Below the pieces are notes generated by a model that worked only from the letters and a program-made list of their open reading frames with translations, made no database searches and had not been told where the DNA came from. The position numbers and the translations under genes are program-made. A stretch of 64,000 nt of DNA from CAVYXK01 sp963772445 (GTDB lineage Bacteria; Pseudomonadota; Alphaproteobacteria; Acetobacterales; Acetobacteraceae): assembly GCA_963772445.1 (NCBI GenBank), contig CAVYXK010000003.1, positions 1 to 64,000 on the forward strand. The letters run 5' to 3'. Shown here piece after piece: positions 62,711-64,000 of this stretch; within the stretch, counting starts at the first letter, position 1, and each line of letters opens with the position of its first letter.

Positions 62711-64000
62711 AAGGGCCCGCGGCGGAATAAGTGCTTCAAGGCGGTTGTTGATTTGGCTCAATGGTGTAGTTCCACTCGCCATGGAATGCGTGGCGCGTGA
62801 TGTTGATCGCCTGCATCTCGTCATCGGACACCTTCACCCCCTTGGGATAGAGGTTGCCGTCGAGCTCGCAGCAGACCCTGAGACCAGTCTCGGTGGTTGT
62901 AGAGCTGATCAGTTGCACGATCACCTGATGGCTCACCAGTGGCTTGCCGCGCCAGTTCATGGTGATGAAGGCGAACAGCCGGTGTTCGATGCGGTTCCAT
63001 TTGCTGGTGCCGGGTGGCAGGTGGGTAACCGTGATCTTCAGGCCGGTCTCGTTGGCAAGACGCTGGAGTTCGCGTTTCCATAGCTTCACCTGCGGCCCGT
63101 TGCTGCCGCCGCAGTCGGCGGTGATCGTCAGGCACGTCGCATTGGGATAACGCTGCTTGCCGAGCCTATGCCACCAATGCCGGATGCTCTCGACCGCAAA
63201 GGCGCCGGTATCAGCGCTGATGCCGACGCTGATCCAGCCGTGGTTGGCAGCAATGTCGTACACGCCATAGGGAGCGACCTTGCCAAGTTCCGGGATCTTG
63301 AAGTCGTGCACCCGCACCGGTTCGGGATCCCCCTTGCGACGCAGCTCACGGCCGTTGTTCTTGAAATCCCCAACCAGCTCCTTCTTCTTGGTGTCCACTG
63401 AGATCGCCGGCTCGCCCGCGGCGATCGCCGCTTGCACCGTCGCATTGACGTGCTCGAACTGGGCGTTGCGATCCGGATGGTTGCTCCCCTCCCGCGTCTT
63501 GCGGTTGGCCTGGCAACTGTAGTTCAGTTGCCGCAGCAGCTTGCCGAGCACGCGCTGGCTGACCTTGAAGCCAAGCGCGGTCAGCTCCTTGACGAGGTGA
63601 CGCTGACTGCGGCTGACCCAGCGCAGCGGCGAGCCGGGATCGCCGCGAATGGCGTCCTCGATCAGTTTCTCCAGCGCCGCCGGCAACCCGGGTTGCCGGG
63701 TCACCGCGCTCTTGCGGCCAGCGCCGGGCCGGCGCAGCCGGGCGCCCAGTTCATTGCGACCGCACCGCAGTTCCGCAATGCCTCGCTGGATGGTGCTGCG
63801 CGCCAGCCCGGTTGCGCTCGCGGTCGCGGTGACGCCGCCAGGGCCCTGCGCCAGCGCTTCGTTGGCGGCGAACAGTCGCCGGGCACGTTCATCGAGGAAG
63901 GCTGCTGCTTTCCGCCAACGCGCACGGATGTCGGCGATGTCGATCACACCGCGACGCTAGCCGACGCATCTCGCGTCGCACCTAGCAAATTCTCAGATTC
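62711..64000 (-). mobile_element. ISAzo13-family insertion sequence (right end beyond window)
   Basis: The left limit is set where glycosyltransferase homology ends, at a terminal-repeat-like GGGCCCGCGGCGGAATAAG. The transposase fills the rest. No matching inverted repeat appears before the window end, so the element continues past 64000. The two or three bases flanking the left end (TA or TAA) could be the short target duplication but cannot be checked here. Confidence 0.65.
62736..63947 (-). CDS. ISAzo13-family transposase
   Basis: 403 aa, intact: N-terminal helix-turn-helix (ATGLARSTIQRGIAELRCG), RQPGLPAALEKLIEDAIRGDPGSPLRWVSRSQRHL, the first catalytic Asp in AISVDTKKKELVGDFKNNGREL, the second in LTITADCGGSNG, and the Glu in TSKWNRIEHRLFAFI. 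Length and motif order match the family. The stop is close to the left end of the element. Confidence 0.92.
   Translation of the reverse strand: MIDIADIRARWRKAAAFLDERARRLFAANEALAQGPGGVTATASATGLARSTIQRGIAELRCGRNELGARLRRPGAGRKSAVTRQPGLPAALEKLIEDAIRGDPGSPLRWVSRSQRHLVKELTALGFKVSQRVLGKLLRQLNYSCQANRKTREGSNHPDRNAQFEHVNATVQAAIAAGEPAISVDTKKKELVGDFKNNGRELRRKGDPEPVRVHDFKIPELGKVAPYGVYDIAANHGWISVGISADTGAFAVESIRHWWHRLGKQRYPNATCLTITADCGGSNGPQVKLWKRELQRLANETGLKITVTHLPPGTSKWNRIEHRLFAFITMNWRGKPLVSHQVIVQLISSTTTETGLRVCCELDGNLYPKGVKVSDDEMQAINITRHAFHGEWNYTIEPNQQPP

Noticed and set aside
1..64000. CRISPR arrays, rRNA and tRNA genes
   Set aside because: No regularly spaced repeats and no rRNA or tRNA-like sequence was noticed; the 21-bp tandem repeat at 20770 encodes coiled-coil heptads.

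Overview
The window is a GC-rich bacterial chromosome segment. It most resembles an alphaproteobacterium of the order Rhodospirillales, probably Acetobacteraceae. The basis is gene order and protein character: DUF484/fsa/priA, a MoxR-DUF58-DUF4159 cluster divergent from DUF1285-NUDIX-DUF6111-cca, and methylamine genes of the N-methylglutamate type. The placement is inferred from recognised families, without a database search. No rRNA, tRNA or CRISPR array was seen.

Layout. 1-3431: housekeeping genes (DUF484, transaldolase fsa, replication-restart helicase priA). 3584-13281: an accessory island with a decayed MbcA/Xre-RES toxin-antitoxin pair, an IS4-family element split by a 2.4 kb serine-recombinase element, a SIR2-like gene broken by an ISL3 element, an intact AbiJ-like gene and a damaged DUF5996 gene. 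13292-19167: a VOC protein, then an apparent operon for an amino-sugar-like compound (DegT aminotransferase, three-part ABC importer, ChbG/HpnK-type deacetylase). 19178-23467: a nucleotidyltransferase fragment, a large methyltransferase-coiled coil-double glycosyltransferase, and a lactate permease remnant. 23485-29231: dinB, glgP, cupins and small secreted proteins. 29440-40840: metabolic genes (periplasmic molybdenum aldehyde oxidase, SDR, alpha/beta hydrolase, nitroreductase, two 2OG-Fe dioxygenases, 2-hydroxyacid dehydrogenase, FAH-family protein, MsrB, class II aldolase). 40874-43036: an unfamiliar NTPase/membrane-protein pair. 43250-49155: glgA followed by mgsABC-gmaS. 49375-60259: an ankyrin-type secreted protein, TspO, the MoxR/DUF58/DUF4159 surface cluster, and DUF1285-NUDIX-DUF6111-cca. 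60268-61385: a coupled RusA nuclease and a nuclease-HEPN protein. 61445-64000: a glycosyltransferase cut by an ISAzo13 element.

About a dozen otherwise recognisable genes carry one small lesion, usually a single-base indel that often lengthens or shortens a short run. Some lie in genes expected to be important (fsa, priA, DUF4159), so residual sequencing error must be considered beside real decay. The strongest observations are: a recombinase element inserted exactly at the catalytic Glu codon of the IS4 YREK motif; the nested destruction of a SIR2/AbiJ defence island; the translationally coupled RusA + nuclease-HEPN pair; an mgsABC-gmaS cluster with no neighbouring mgd genes; and a palindromic repeat inside priA.
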